Shown: positions 54,642-64,000 of the stretch, in pieces
Position numbering within the stretch: the stretch's first letter is position 1
How the letters are laid out: each line of letters begins with the position of its first letter
DNA from: Streptomyces bikiniensis
Lineage (GTDB): Bacteria; Actinomycetota; Actinomycetes; Streptomycetales; Streptomycetaceae
Assembly: GCA_000716465.1 (NCBI GenBank)
Contig: JNWL01000030.1
Coordinates: forward strand, 38,285-102,284
Length of the DNA stretch: 64,000 nt
Direction: 5' to 3'
Translations under genes and position numbers: made by a program
The notes under the pieces: generated by a model
What the model was told of the DNA's origin: nothing
Databases searched by the model: none
What the model saw: only the letters and a program-made list of their open reading frames with translations

Positions 54642-54719
54642 GGGTGCGGGACTCCTGCCGTGCATGTCGTGCGGGTGCTGGGGCGCCGCGACTGCGCTGT
54701 GGCGACGCCCCCAGCGTAA

Positions 54720-56276
<1,557 letters not shown>

Positions 56277-56319
56277 GTCGGAGTCCTCCGTGGAAGGGGC
56301 GGAAGGGGCCGGACGACCT

Positions 56320-56347
56320 CAACGCCCCTGATTCCTCAGGGGCGTTG
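56320..56347. terminator. Perfect 12-bp hairpin in the phosphatase leader
   Basis: 56320-56331 pairs perfectly with 56336-56347 around TTCC. It lies between the phn operon end and the phosphatase gene, but downstream of the phosphatase promoter-like element, so it could be the phn terminator or an attenuator. Confidence 0.6.
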
Positions 56348-56354
56348 GGTCCGT

Positions 56355-56374
56355 ACCCGTTATCCTTCCGCGAT
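56355..56374 (-). promoter_or_regulatory. Shared 20-bp promoter element, phosphatase copy
   Basis: On the + strand ACCCGTTATCCTTCCGCGAT; 18 of 20 positions match the copy at 62167. Read on the minus strand it contains GATAAC, a -10-like hexamer, followed by GGGT. Confidence 0.6.
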
Positions 56375-56409
56375 CTGCGGAGGTGTTTCCAGGGCCGTAC
56401 GGTGAACTC

Positions 56410-57477
56410 TCAGCTTCCGGTGGCGGACTTCCACGCGTCGACGTACGCCGTCAGGTTCCGGTCGATGTCGGCCCAGTCCGGCTCGAAGACCTCGACGCCT
56501 TCGAGGAGCTCGGCGAGGGCGAGGGCGTTGGCGTCGGTGGGCTTGACGTCCTTGCGGGCCGGGAAGCCGCCGCCGACGGCGCTGACCTCGCGCTGGGCGC
56601 CCTCGCTCAGCAGGAAGTCGAGGAGCTTCCTGCCGTTCTCGCCGTGGGGGGCCTTGTTCACCAGGCCCGCGGCGTACGGCAGGGCGAAGGTGGTGGGCTT
56701 CCCGCCCCCCTTGGCCGGGAACCAGATGCCCAGGTTCGGCATGGACTTGGACTGGGCGAAGTTCATCTGGACGTCGCCGTTGGCGACGAGGAGTTCGCCC
56801 TTGTCCACCTTGGGGGCGAGCTTGGAGGTGGAGGAGGACGGGCCGACGTTGTTGGCCTGGAGCTTCTTCAGGTACTCCATGGCCGGGGCCTGGCCGCCGA
56901 AGTCGTGCATGGCCTTGATGAGGACGGCGGTGCCGTCGCCCGCGACGCCGGGGGTGGAGTACTGGAGCCGGTCCTTGTACTTGGCGTCGAGCAGCTCCTC
57001 CCAGTTCCTGGGCGCGGCGGGCAGTTCCTTCTTGTTGTGGACGAAGCCGAAGTAGTTGTTGACGATCGAGGTCCAGGTGCCGTCGGCCGCCTTGTCCGCG
57101 CCGTCGACCCGGTCGGAGCCCTGCGGCGCGTACGCCTGGAGCAGCCCCTTGGAGCCGGCCTGCTGGATGAAGGGCGGCAGGGTGACGAGGACGTCGGCCT
57201 GGGTGTTGCTCTTCTCGCGGAGGGCGCGCTGCACCATCTCGCCGGAGCCGCCCTCGACGTACTTGACCTTGATGCCGGTCTGCTTCTCGAAGTCCTCGAA
57301 CACCTTGTCGTACCAGCCGTCGCCCGCCTCGCCCTTGAGGCCGTCGGCGCTGTAGACGGTGACGACCTTCTCGTCGGAGGCGGCGGAGGAGCCGCCGCAG
57401 GCGGTGAGGGAGGCGGCGAGGACGAGGGCGCCGGTGAGGGCGGCGACCGGCTTGGCGTGTGTGGGCAGGGGACGCAT
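56410..57477 (-). CDS. phnS: 2-aminoethylphosphonate ABC transporter, substrate-binding lipoprotein
   Basis: 355 residues. Signal with lipobox SLTACGG, then a periplasmic-binding fold of the Fe3+/AEP type: VVTVYSADGLKGEAGDGWYDKVF near 38, YVEGGSGEMVQRAL near 75, YFGFVHNKKELPAAPRNWEELL near 142. It should capture 2-aminoethylphosphonate or a relative outside the membrane. AGGAGAG lies before the ATG. It is the last gene of the operon, 79 bp after the second permease, so it may have extra expression of its own. Confidence 0.85.
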   Translation of the reverse strand: MRPLPTHAKPVAALTGALVLAASLTACGGSSAASDEKVVTVYSADGLKGEAGDGWYDKVFEDFEKQTGIKVKYVEGGSGEMVQRALREKSNTQADVLVTLPPFIQQAGSKGLLQAYAPQGSDRVDGADKAADGTWTSIVNNYFGFVHNKKELPAAPRNWEELLDAKYKDRLQYSTPGVAGDGTAVLIKAMHDFGGQAPAMEYLKKLQANNVGPSSSTSKLAPKVDKGELLVANGDVQMNFAQSKSMPNLGIWFPAKGGGKPTTFALPYAAGLVNKAPHGENGRKLLDFLLSEGAQREVSAVGGGFPARKDVKPTDANALALAELLEGVEVFEPDWADIDRNLTAYVDAWKSATGS

Positions 57478-57556
57478 GACGTTGTTCTCTCCTGGCGGTA
57501 CGGGGGTTTTGGCGGTGCGGGGACTTTGGCGGTGCGGGGCTTCGAGCCGTACGGGC

Positions 57557-58354
57557 TCAGCGGTACGAGGCCTTGGTGCGGACGCGGGAGACGGCGAGCA
57601 GGGCGAGCAGCGTCGCGGCCATGAGGACCACGGCGAGCGCCGAGCCGGTGAAGAGGGAGCCGCGGTCGGTGGCGGTGAAGACGAGCACCGGCAGCGGCGT
57701 CCAGTCCGGCGGGTAGAGCATCATCGTGGCGCTCAGCTCCCCCATGGACAGGGCGAAGCAGAGCCCGGCCGCCGCGTTCAGGGACGGCAGCAGGAGCGGG
57801 AGCTTCACGCGGAGCAGGACGTACGAGGGGCGGGCGCCCAGACCGGCCGCCGCCTGCTCGTACATCGGGTCCAGGCGCCGGATCGCGGCCGACACCGACT
57901 GGTGGGCGAAGGCGGTGACGAGCACGGTGTGGGCCAGGACCACGATCCAGCGGGTGCCGTTGAGGAGCACCGGCGGCTGCGAGAAGGCGACGAGGACGGC
58001 GAGGCCGACCACCACGGACGGCACGGCGACCGGCAGCATGAAGAGCGCGTCCACGATCCGCCGGCCCCGCTTCCCGAGGGCCGCCGAGGCGAGCGCGGCC
58101 CAGGTGCCGGCGGTCAGCGCGATCAGGCTGGCGGTGACGGCCGTGACCAGGCTGGTGGTCAGGGCCTGGAGGGATTCGCCGCGCACGGCCGCCGCGTAGT
58201 GGGCGGTGGTGGGGCCGGAGGGGAAGGCGCCGGACCAGTTCGTGGAGAACGAGGCGGCGAGGACGACGAGGAGGGGCAGGGCGAAGAGCGGCACGAAGAG
58301 GACGGCGAACAGGGCCCAGGCCGTCCACCTGCCCGTACGGCTATGCACCAGCAC
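57557..58354 (-). CDS. phnV: Aminophosphonate ABC transporter permease 2
   Basis: 265 residues, six membrane helices, binding-protein-dependent permease with the EAA loop near MYEQAAAGLGARPSYVLL (residue 173) . It starts with a 14-base overlap inside permease 1. With the ATPase and binding protein it forms an AEP-type importer. Confidence 0.85.
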   Translation of the reverse strand: MLVHSRTGRWTAWALFAVLFVPLFALPLLVVLAASFSTNWSGAFPSGPTTAHYAAAVRGESLQALTTSLVTAVTASLIALTAGTWAALASAALGKRGRRIVDALFMLPVAVPSVVVGLAVLVAFSQPPVLLNGTRWIVVLAHTVLVTAFAHQSVSAAIRRLDPMYEQAAAGLGARPSYVLLRVKLPLLLPSLNAAAGLCFALSMGELSATMMLYPPDWTPLPVLVFTATDRGSLFTGSALAVVLMAATLLALLAVSRVRTKASYR

Positions 58355-59222
58355 GGCGGCTCACCCCCCGGTAGAGGGCGTACAGGCCGGTGGAGAGCAC
58401 GACGTTGACGACGGCGACGACGCAGGCGGCGGCGTAGTCGGATTCGAGGATCGCCTTGCCGTAGACGAGCGTCGGGAGGGTCGTGACGCCCTTGGCGCCG
58501 GTGAAGAGGACGATCCCGAACTCGTTGAGGCACAGGACGAGGACCAGGCTGCCGCCGGCTGCGAGCGCGGGCAGCGCCTCGGGCAGGATCACCTGCCGGA
58601 CGATCCGCAGCGGCCGGGCGCCGAGCGAGGACGCCACCTCCAGCTGGGCCGTCTCCATCTGCGAGAAGGCGGCGAGCAGCGGGCGCATCACGAACGGGGT
58701 GAAGTACGTGATCTCCGCGAGGAGCACGCCCCACGGGGTGGTCAGGAACCGGAAGGGCCCGGTGGCGGCGCCGGTGACGTCGGTCCAGATGCCGTTGGCC
58801 ATGCCGACCGTGCCGTAGAGGAACAGCAGGGCGAGCGTGATCAGGAAGGACGGGAAGGAGAGGAAGACGTCGATGAACTTCGCCACCGCCTTCGCGCCGG
58901 GGAAGGGCACGAAGGCGATCACGAGCGCCAGGGCGAAGCCGAGGACCAGGCAGCCGGCGGTGGCCGCGACGGCGATCCACACGGTGGTGACGAGGGCGTC
59001 GCGGAAGGACGCGGAGCCGAGGACGTCGGCGTACGCGCCGGGGGCCAGGGACTCGCGGACGACGAGGGCGAGCGGGTAGAGGAAGACGAGGCCGAGGACG
59101 GCGACGGGGGGCAGGGCCCAGACCCAGGCGGGGGCGGTGCGGGGCCGTCGTCCCCCGGGGGCGGTACGGGGCCGTCGTCCCTCGGGGGCGGCCGGGGCGG
59201 AGACGCTCAGGGCGCTAGTCAC
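58341..59222 (-). CDS. phnU: Aminophosphonate ABC transporter permease 1
   Basis: 293 residues, six helices after a Pro/Arg-rich start in which RRPRTAPGG is duplicated; EAA loop at AQLEVASSLGARPLRIV (about 195). It overlaps the ATPase gene by 8 bases and the next permease by 14, so the three are translated together. Confidence 0.85.
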   Translation of the reverse strand: MTSALSVSAPAAPEGRRPRTAPGGRRPRTAPAWVWALPPVAVLGLVFLYPLALVVRESLAPGAYADVLGSASFRDALVTTVWIAVAATAGCLVLGFALALVIAFVPFPGAKAVAKFIDVFLSFPSFLITLALLFLYGTVGMANGIWTDVTGAATGPFRFLTTPWGVLLAEITYFTPFVMRPLLAAFSQMETAQLEVASSLGARPLRIVRQVILPEALPALAAGGSLVLVLCLNEFGIVLFTGAKGVTTLPTLVYGKAILESDYAAACVVAVVNVVLSTGLYALYRGVSRRAGA

Positions 59223-60267
59223 CGGTCACCCCCGCCGTGAGCAGCACCGCGTCCTCGGGCGCGAAGTGCAGGGCGACCCCGGCGCCCAGCGGGGGCGTCT
59301 CGCGCAGCTCGCGGACGTCCGCCTTCACCCGGTGGCCCGCCACCTCCACGTACAGGCGGTGGGTGGAGCCGCGCCACTGGACCTCGGTGATCCGGCCCCG
59401 CAGCGCGTTGGGGCCGTCTCCGAGGCCGACGAGGTGGGGGCGGACGCAGAGGGTGGCCGAGGAGCCGGGGGCGGCTCCCCCGGTCGCCACCTTCAGCTCC
59501 GTCCCGCCCAGGACCACCCCGTCCGTGCCCACCGTCACCGGCAGCAGGTTGGCGTTGCCGACGAAGGAGGCCGTGAACTCGGTGCGGGGCCTGCGGTACA
59601 GGTCCTGCGGGGTGCCGCAGTCCCGGAGCCTGGCCCGGTCCATGACGGCGATCCGGTCGGCCAGGGTCAGCGCCTCGACCTGGTCGTGGGTGACGTACAG
59701 GATCGACACGTCGGGCAGTTCGCGGTGGAGCCGGGCCAGTTCGGCCAGCATCCCGGAGCGCAGCTGGGCGTCGAGCGCCGACAGCGGCTCGTCCAGGAGG
59801 AGGACGTCGGGGCGTACGGCGAGGGCGCGGGCGATGGCGACGCGCTGCTGCTGCCCGCCGGAGAGCTCCCGGGGGTGGCGGCGGGCGTAGTCGGCCATGC
59901 CGGTCATCTCCAGGGCCTCGGCGACCCGCCCGGGGATCTCGGCCTTGGGGACCTTGCGGGCCTTGAGGCCGAAGGCGACGTTGGCGTCCACCCTGAGGTG
60001 GGGGAAGAGGGCGTACTGCTGGACGACCATGCCGATCCCGCGCCGGTACGGCGGCAGGTCGGTGACGTCCCGGTCCCCGATGAACACCCGCCCGGAGACC
60101 GGCCGGACGAACCCGGCGACGGCCCGCAGCGCGGTCGTCTTGCCGGAGCCGGAGGGCCCGAGGAGGGCCATGACCTCGCCGGGTTCCACGGTCAGGTCGA
60201 GGGAGTCGAGGACGGTGGTGGAGCCGTAGGCGACGGAGACGGCGTCGAAGCGGATGCCGCTGGTCAT
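59215..60267 (-). CDS. phnT: Aminophosphonate ABC transporter ATPase
   Basis: 350 residues of the MalK/FbpC type: Walker A LLGPSGSGKTTAL near 35, Q-loop VVQQYALFPHL, signature LSGGQQQRVAIARAL near 133, Walker B VLLLDEPLSALD, His-loop LYVTHDQVE, then a TOBE-like C-terminal regulatory domain. The ATG at 60267 overlaps the stop of the hydrolase gene (ATGA). Confidence 0.92.
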   Translation of the reverse strand: MTSGIRFDAVSVAYGSTTVLDSLDLTVEPGEVMALLGPSGSGKTTALRAVAGFVRPVSGRVFIGDRDVTDLPPYRRGIGMVVQQYALFPHLRVDANVAFGLKARKVPKAEIPGRVAEALEMTGMADYARRHPRELSGGQQQRVAIARALAVRPDVLLLDEPLSALDAQLRSGMLAELARLHRELPDVSILYVTHDQVEALTLADRIAVMDRARLRDCGTPQDLYRRPRTEFTASFVGNANLLPVTVGTDGVVLGGTELKVATGGAAPGSSATLCVRPHLVGLGDGPNALRGRITEVQWRGSTHRLYVEVAGHRVKADVRELRETPPLGAGVALHFAPEDAVLLTAGVTGD

Positions 60268-60956
60268 GCTTCGCACTCCCGTACCAGCTCCGGGAGTTCC
60301 GCGACGGAGGCGAGGACGCGGGTGGCGCCGTGCTCCTTCAGCGCGGCCTCGTCGTGGGCGCCGGTCAGGACGCCCGCCACGATCCCGGCGCCGGCGCGGA
60401 CGCCGGAGAGCATGTCGTACGAGGTGTCGCCGGCGACCGCGACCCGGCGCACGTCGTCCACGGCCCCGGTGCGCAGGAACGCGCCGAGGACCATGTCGGG
60501 GTACGGGCGGCCCCGGCCGCCGGTGTCGGCCGGACAGAGGGTGAGGCCGACGAGGTCGCGCCAGCCGAGGGCGTCGAGGATGGCGTCCTGGGTGACCCGG
60601 GCGAATCCGGTGGTGAGGACGACGGTCCTGCCCTGCTCCTGGAGGGTGGCGATCGTCTCGGCGGCGCCGGGGACCGGGGCGATCCTGCCGTCGGCGACGA
60701 GTTCCCCGTACGCCTTCTCGAAGGCGAGGTTGGCCTGCCGGGCGCGCCGCTCGTCGCCGCCGAGGAGGTGGCGGAAGACGGAGATCTTCGACTCGCCCAT
60801 GGTGGCGCGGACGTGGCCGATCATGGCGGCCGGGTCCTCCCCGAGGCGTTCGGCGGCGACGGTGAAGGCCTGTTCGACCAGGCCGTCGTCGGCGACGGTG
60901 GTGCCGGCCATGTCGAGGACGACGAGGCCGTACGTGTTCTTCTTGTGTGTGTTCAT
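60264..60956 (-). CDS. Phosphonatase-like HAD hydrolase (phosphonoacetaldehyde hydrolase type)
   Basis: 230 residues. HAD nucleophile Asp15 in LVVLDMAGTTVADDG and a cap region RATMGESKISVF in which Lys57 sits where PhnX has its Schiff-base lysine (MGxxK). This suggests true C-P bond cleavage of phosphonoacetaldehyde to acetaldehyde and phosphate. It belongs to the PhnX-like group that travels with FAD oxidoreductases and AEP transporters. ATG 60956 is 5 bp after the oxidoreductase stop; a longer frame to 61097 overlaps that gene. Confidence 0.87.
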   Translation of the reverse strand: MNTHKKNTYGLVVLDMAGTTVADDGLVEQAFTVAAERLGEDPAAMIGHVRATMGESKISVFRHLLGGDERRARQANLAFEKAYGELVADGRIAPVPGAAETIATLQEQGRTVVLTTGFARVTQDAILDALGWRDLVGLTLCPADTGGRGRPYPDMVLGAFLRTGAVDDVRRVAVAGDTSYDMLSGVRAGAGIVAGVLTGAHDEAALKEHGATRVLASVAELPELVRECEA

Positions 60957-60961
60957 GGGGT

Positions 60962-62083
60962 TCACCAGCCCAGTTCGTTCGCGGTCGTCTCGGCGATGGC
61001 GGGCGAGCAGGTCATGCCCCGGCCGCCGGGTCCGGTCACCAGCCACACGCCGTCGCGGACCTTCTGGCGGTGCACGACCCGGGTGGTGTCGACGCACTGC
61101 GCGTACACCCCGGCCCAGCGGCGCCGGATCCTCGGCAGCGGACGGCCGAGGAAGGACTCGACGACGCGGGCGAGGTGCTCGTAGGGGTCTTCGAGGGTGT
61201 CGAAGGCGAAGGGGTGCTCGTACTCGTGGGTGTCACCGATGGTCAGTCCGCCGTCGAGCCGCTGGACCATGAGGAGCTGCATCCGGTGGGCGGCGGCGGT
61301 GGGGTCCTGGGCCTGGCCCGCGTGGAGCGCGTCGAGGGCGCCGGAGGCGTAGGCCGGGTAGTAGCGGAAGGAGTCGGCGTCCGCGACGGAGGTGGTGAGC
61401 GGTTCGCCGAGCGGGTCGGTCTGCATCATCTGGAGGCGGACCCGGCGGACCGGGACCTCACCGGCGACCTCGCGGACCAGGCCGGAGAGCCAGGCGCCGG
61501 TGCACAGGACGACCACGTCGCCGCCGTGGACCTCGCCGCGGTCGTCGCGGACGGCGTGCTCGCCGACGACCTCGCGGACCTCGCGGTCGGGCAGGAAGGT
61601 GTAGCGGCCGGTGGCGAGGAGGGCTTCGCGGAGGGCGAGTTGGGCGGTGCGGGGTTCGACGGCGGCGTCCCGCTCGCACCAGAGCGCGGCCTCGAACTCC
61701 CCGCGCAGGGCCGGGTTGACCGCGCGGGCCTCGTCGGCCGTGAGCAGCTTGTAGCCGCGGGCGGCGGCGTCGGGGCGGGCCAGGGCCGCCTCGGCGACGG
61801 CGCGCTCGAGCGCGTTGCGCACGGGGGTGAGGGAGCCGATGGCCCGGAAGCCGAGCCCGGGGACGCGGGCGCCGATGCCCTCCCAGAGTTCGCGGGCGCG
61901 CAGGGCGGTGTCCAGCTCCTCCCCGCCGGCGCGGCCGCTCACCCAGATCTGGCCGAAGTTGCGGAGGGAGGCGCCGCGCGCCTCGGCCTCGCGCTCGACG
62001 TGTACGACCTCGTGGCCGCGTTCCACTGCGTGCCAGGCGTGCATGGTTCCCACCACGCCGGCTCCTACGACGATCACCTTCAT
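60962..62083 (-). CDS. FAD-dependent oxidoreductase of aminophosphonate catabolism
   Basis: 373-residue glycine oxidase/DAO-like flavoenzyme: N-terminal FAD motif MKVIVVGAGVVGTMHA, VHVEREAEARGASLRNFGQ, and the C-terminal TGPGGRGMTCSPAIAE. This subgroup is found beside phosphonatases; published work on related enzymes shows oxidative deamination of N-methyl- or hydroxy-AEP to phosphonoacetaldehyde. No aminotransferase (PhnW) is present, so this enzyme probably makes the aldehyde here. First gene of the operon after the GntR gene; ATG 62083 gives the normal FAD start. Confidence 0.87.
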   Translation of the reverse strand: MKVIVVGAGVVGTMHAWHAVERGHEVVHVEREAEARGASLRNFGQIWVSGRAGGEELDTALRARELWEGIGARVPGLGFRAIGSLTPVRNALERAVAEAALARPDAAARGYKLLTADEARAVNPALRGEFEAALWCERDAAVEPRTAQLALREALLATGRYTFLPDREVREVVGEHAVRDDRGEVHGGDVVVLCTGAWLSGLVREVAGEVPVRRVRLQMMQTDPLGEPLTTSVADADSFRYYPAYASGALDALHAGQAQDPTAAAHRMQLLMVQRLDGGLTIGDTHEYEHPFAFDTLEDPYEHLARVVESFLGRPLPRIRRRWAGVYAQCVDTTRVVHRQKVRDGVWLVTGPGGRGMTCSPAIAETTANELGW

Positions 62084-62166
62084 GCCGACGACGGTCGCGG
62101 GGGCGGGTGGCCCGGGCGGGGCCGGTGGACGACGGGACGGTGAACGGGCCGCCAAACTTGGACCAG

Positions 62167-62186
62167 ACCCGTTATCGTTCCGTGAT
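62167..62186 (-). promoter_or_regulatory. Shared 20-bp promoter element, aminophosphonate operon copy
   Basis: On the + strand ACCCGTTATCGTTCCGTGAT, 18/20 identical with 56355-56374. On the minus strand GATAAC is followed by GGGTCTGGTCC, which could be the GntR/HutC operator (family core GGTCTAGACC). Confidence 0.6.
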
Positions 62187-62218
62187 GTTACGGGCTTCTG
62201 GGACGGGGCCCTCTCCCG

Positions 62219-62977
62219 TCAGTCCTGGCGGCCCAGGTGGGTGGTGAAGCTGAAGCGGTCGCCCCGGTAGAGGGTGCGGACCCGCTCCAGCGGGCGCCCG
62301 TCGGCGTCCCGCGAGACGCGGTGGAGCAGCAGCATCGGGAGGGCGGGCGGCGTGCCGATGAGCAGGGCCTCCCGTGGGGTCGCGAGAACGGTCTCGATGC
62401 GCTCGTCGGCGTCCCCGAACACGATGCCGAGCCGGTCGCGGAGGTAGGCGTAGAAGGAGGAGTCCGGGTCGAAGTCGGCGTCCAGGCGGGGGGCGCGGGC
62501 CTCGGAGACGTACGTGCTCTCCAGGCCGACCCGCTCGTCGTCGGCGAGCAGCACCCGCTCCATGTGCCAGACGGGCTCGCCGCGTTCGGCGCCGACCTCG
62601 GGGGCGAGCGCCTCGGGGCAGGGGAAGCGGTCGAGCGAGATCAGGCCGCGGCCGGGGCGGCGGCCCTGGCGGCGGACGCCCTCCGTGTAGCTGGCGAGGG
62701 AGAGGGGCTGTTCGAGTTTGGGGCCCGCGACGACCGTGCCCCGGCCCCGGCGGCGCAGCCGCCCCTCCAGGAGGAGTTCGCGGATCGCCTGCCGGACGGT
62801 CTCGCGGGACACCCCGTACCGGACGGCGAGGTCGCGCTCGGTGGGCAGCGGTCCGCCCTCCCCCAACGCGTCGACCATCAGGGCGAGTTTCGCCTTGACG
62901 GCGTAGTACTTGGGGACGCGCCCGTGCTCGGGGACGCCGGAGCGGACGGGGGCGCCGGGGGTGCTCTGGTAGTTCAC
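62219..62977 (-). CDS. GntR/HutC-family regulator of the aminophosphonate genes
   Basis: 252 residues. Winged HTH at about 22-90 (VPKYYAVKAKLALMVDAL, TERDLAVRYGVSRETVRQAI, RRRGRGTVVA) and a UTRA effector domain (LISLDRFPCPEALAP ... LATPREALLIGTPPALPMLLLHR, region 110-225). It resembles DasR in layout but is a different protein, closer to regulators of phosphonate uptake. It precedes the operon by 135 bp on the same strand and probably senses an aminophosphonate or a sugar phosphate. Confidence 0.88.
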   Translation of the reverse strand: MNYQSTPGAPVRSGVPEHGRVPKYYAVKAKLALMVDALGEGGPLPTERDLAVRYGVSRETVRQAIRELLLEGRLRRRGRGTVVAGPKLEQPLSLASYTEGVRRQGRRPGRGLISLDRFPCPEALAPEVGAERGEPVWHMERVLLADDERVGLESTYVSEARAPRLDADFDPDSSFYAYLRDRLGIVFGDADERIETVLATPREALLIGTPPALPMLLLHRVSRDADGRPLERVRTLYRGDRFSFTTHLGRQD

Positions 62978-63062
62978 CGGGGGATGGTCGCAGACGGGGG
63001 TGAACGGGGAGGTGTACGGAGGGTGGCGCGGGGGTGGCGGGCCTTCGCGGGGGGGGCGCGGT

Positions 63063-64000
63063 TCAGGACCGCCGGTGGCGGCGGCCCGCGCGGACGAGGG
63101 CGGCCCCGAGGAGGACCAGGGCGACGGCGAAGGGGGCCAGGGCGCGGGCCCGGGCCTCCGACGCCCGTCCGGTGTGGGCGAGTTCGGGAACGGAGGTGGC
63201 GGGCGCCTCCTCCGGTGGGGACGGTCGGGTGGGTACGTGGGGCGGGGCGGAGGGTACGGGCACGGCGGGCGGGGCGGAGCCGGCCGGCTTTCCGGGAGGC
63301 GCCGATCCGGCCGTGGCGGCGGGCCCGACCGGGACCGCCGGCCCCGAAGGCTCCGGCGACTTCGACGGCTCCGCGGGCTTCTGCGGCTTCTGCGAGGTCG
63401 GCGGCCCCGATGGCTCCGGGGGCCTCGCGGTCTTCGACGGTTCGGCGGGGTCGGCCGGGGCGGTGGTCGCGGGCGGGGCGGTGGAGCCGGGCGGCTCGAC
63501 CGGGGCGTCCGGGTCGGCGGGCCCGACGGTCAGGCGGTGGTCGCCGGAGTCCCCGATCCAGTCCCCGTCCGTGCCCCGGCGCTGGACGATCGCCGCGTTG
63601 ACCACGACCTCGCCGGGGGCCGTCCCCGCGCGGAAGGCGAGGCGTACGGGAACGGTGAGGGTCTCGCCCGCGGGGACGGCGAAGCCGCCGAAGTCGGTGA
63701 ACACGCCCACGTTCTCGGCCTCCGAGGTCCCTTCGAAGGCCACGGGGTGCCAGCGCGCGGCCCCGGCGTCGTAGAACTCGAAGCGGATCTGCTCCGGCCG
63801 GAGGACCCGGTCGCGGTCGGTGAGGACGAGCACCGGGTGGATGCCGGAGCAGGGCGAGCCGGTGGTGTTCGTGAGGTCGAGGCGCCAGTCCTGGAAGGGG
63901 CCGCCCGCCGCGTAGCCGGCCGGGCCGGGGTGGATGCGGGTGTCGAGCGGGAAGGCGTCGTCGTCCGGGGTGCCACAGCTGGGGGTGGGCGGGTCGGGGG
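63063..64000 (-). CDS. Cell-wall-anchored surface protein with LAxTG sortase motif, 5' part missing
   Basis: About 312 residues are visible and the frame is open to the window edge, so the N-terminus lies outside. First a beta-sandwich-like domain (WRLDLTNTTGSPCSGIHPVLV, then FEFYDAGAARWHPVAF), then a Pro/Ser/Lys-rich linker, then the sorting signal ELAHTG, a hydrophobic helix (FAVALVLLGAALV) and a RRHRRS tail. LAxTG is the class E sortase motif in Streptomyces, so the protein should be linked to peptidoglycan. The nearby class F sortase is not an obvious match. Confidence 0.82.
   Translation of the reverse strand, partial: PDPPTPSCGTPDDDAFPLDTRIHPGPAGYAAGGPFQDWRLDLTNTTGSPCSGIHPVLVLTDRDRVLRPEQIRFEFYDAGAARWHPVAFEGTSEAENVGVFTDFGGFAVPAGETLTVPVRLAFRAGTAPGEVVVNAAIVQRRGTDGDWIGDSGDHRLTVGPADPDAPVEPPGSTAPPATTAPADPAEPSKTARPPEPSGPPTSQKPQKPAEPSKSPEPSGPAVPVGPAATAGSAPPGKPAGSAPPAVPVPSAPPHVPTRPSPPEEAPATSVPELAHTGRASEARARALAPFAVALVLLGAALVRAGRRHRRS

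Noticed and set aside
62158..62170. DasR site near GGACCAGACC
   Set aside because: The half-sites are in the wrong order for dre (TGGTCTAGACCA) and the adjacent regulator is a different HutC-type protein.
62158..62193. PHO box reading of the shared element
   Set aside because: GTTATC-TTCCG does not form the 11-bp GTTCACC direct repeats expected for PhoP; a promoter plus GntR-type operator fits better.

Overview
The window is about 64 kb of very GC-rich actinobacterial DNA and is almost certainly from a Streptomyces chromosome. The evidence is third-position GC, GTG/TTG starts, a rare in-frame TTA codon inside adpA, an iron box ahead of a desferrioxamine operon, DasR-type (dre) sites ahead of chitin genes, and a gene order (desF-desABCD-hexosaminidase-glmS-adpA-orn...cdgA) that I remember as the S. 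coelicolor SCO278x-SCO281x core region. No phage, plasmid, IS element, rRNA or CRISPR was seen. 

Layout. 1-5.9 kb: siderophore reductase end (desF) and the iron-regulated desABCD operon for desferrioxamine. 5.9-10 kb: an accessory patch with a DUF397-like peptide, a JmjC/cupin oxygenase and a small unknown, then a divergent XRE/DUF397 regulator locus and a LysE exporter; the regulator and exporter carry TTA codons very close to their starts. 10-14.1 kb: lipoprotein GH20 hexosaminidase with a dre site, a small gene and glmS. 14.2-18.8 kb: acetate-transporter-like protein, universal stress protein, adpA with a long leader, orn and tRNA-His. 18.9-24 kb: two AspT-like antiporters plus aspartate 4-decarboxylase, an aspartate/alanine exchange module. 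24-33 kb: CBM2-GH18 chitinase, two-component system, methyltransferase, TPR regulator, phosphatases. 

33.1-37.3 kb: a tight operon of a Cas4/RecB-like nuclease with a probable Fe-S cluster, a large protein I cannot assign, and an SF1 helicase. This is the best candidate for an undescribed DNA-processing or defence system; both gene junctions carry a duplicated ribosome-binding-site/start cassette that makes a mini-ORF. 37.7-52.4 kb: three identical tRNA-Lys(CTT) genes. Two of them lie antisense to the 3' ends of secreted-enzyme genes (an M6 protease and a chitin LPMO), whose C-termini are encoded by antisense tRNA sequence. Between them sit the c-di-GMP enzyme CdgA, a dre-controlled GH18 chitinase, an LLM flavoprotein carrying an inserted palindromic repeat, and an IclR regulator. 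47.9-54.6 kb: SPFH protein with a minisatellite, NlpC-like peptidase with peptidoglycan-binding domains, class F sortase pair, NagD-like phosphatase. 54.7-63 kb: a secreted alkaline-phosphatase-fold enzyme and an aminophosphonate operon (FAD oxidase, phosphonatase, ABC transporter) under a GntR/HutC regulator; a shared 20-bp promoter element links the two. The window ends inside a gene for an LAxTG-anchored wall protein. 

Two regulatory themes run through the window: DasR control of chitin/GlcNAc use (four dre-like sites) and developmental control through TTA codons and c-di-GMP.
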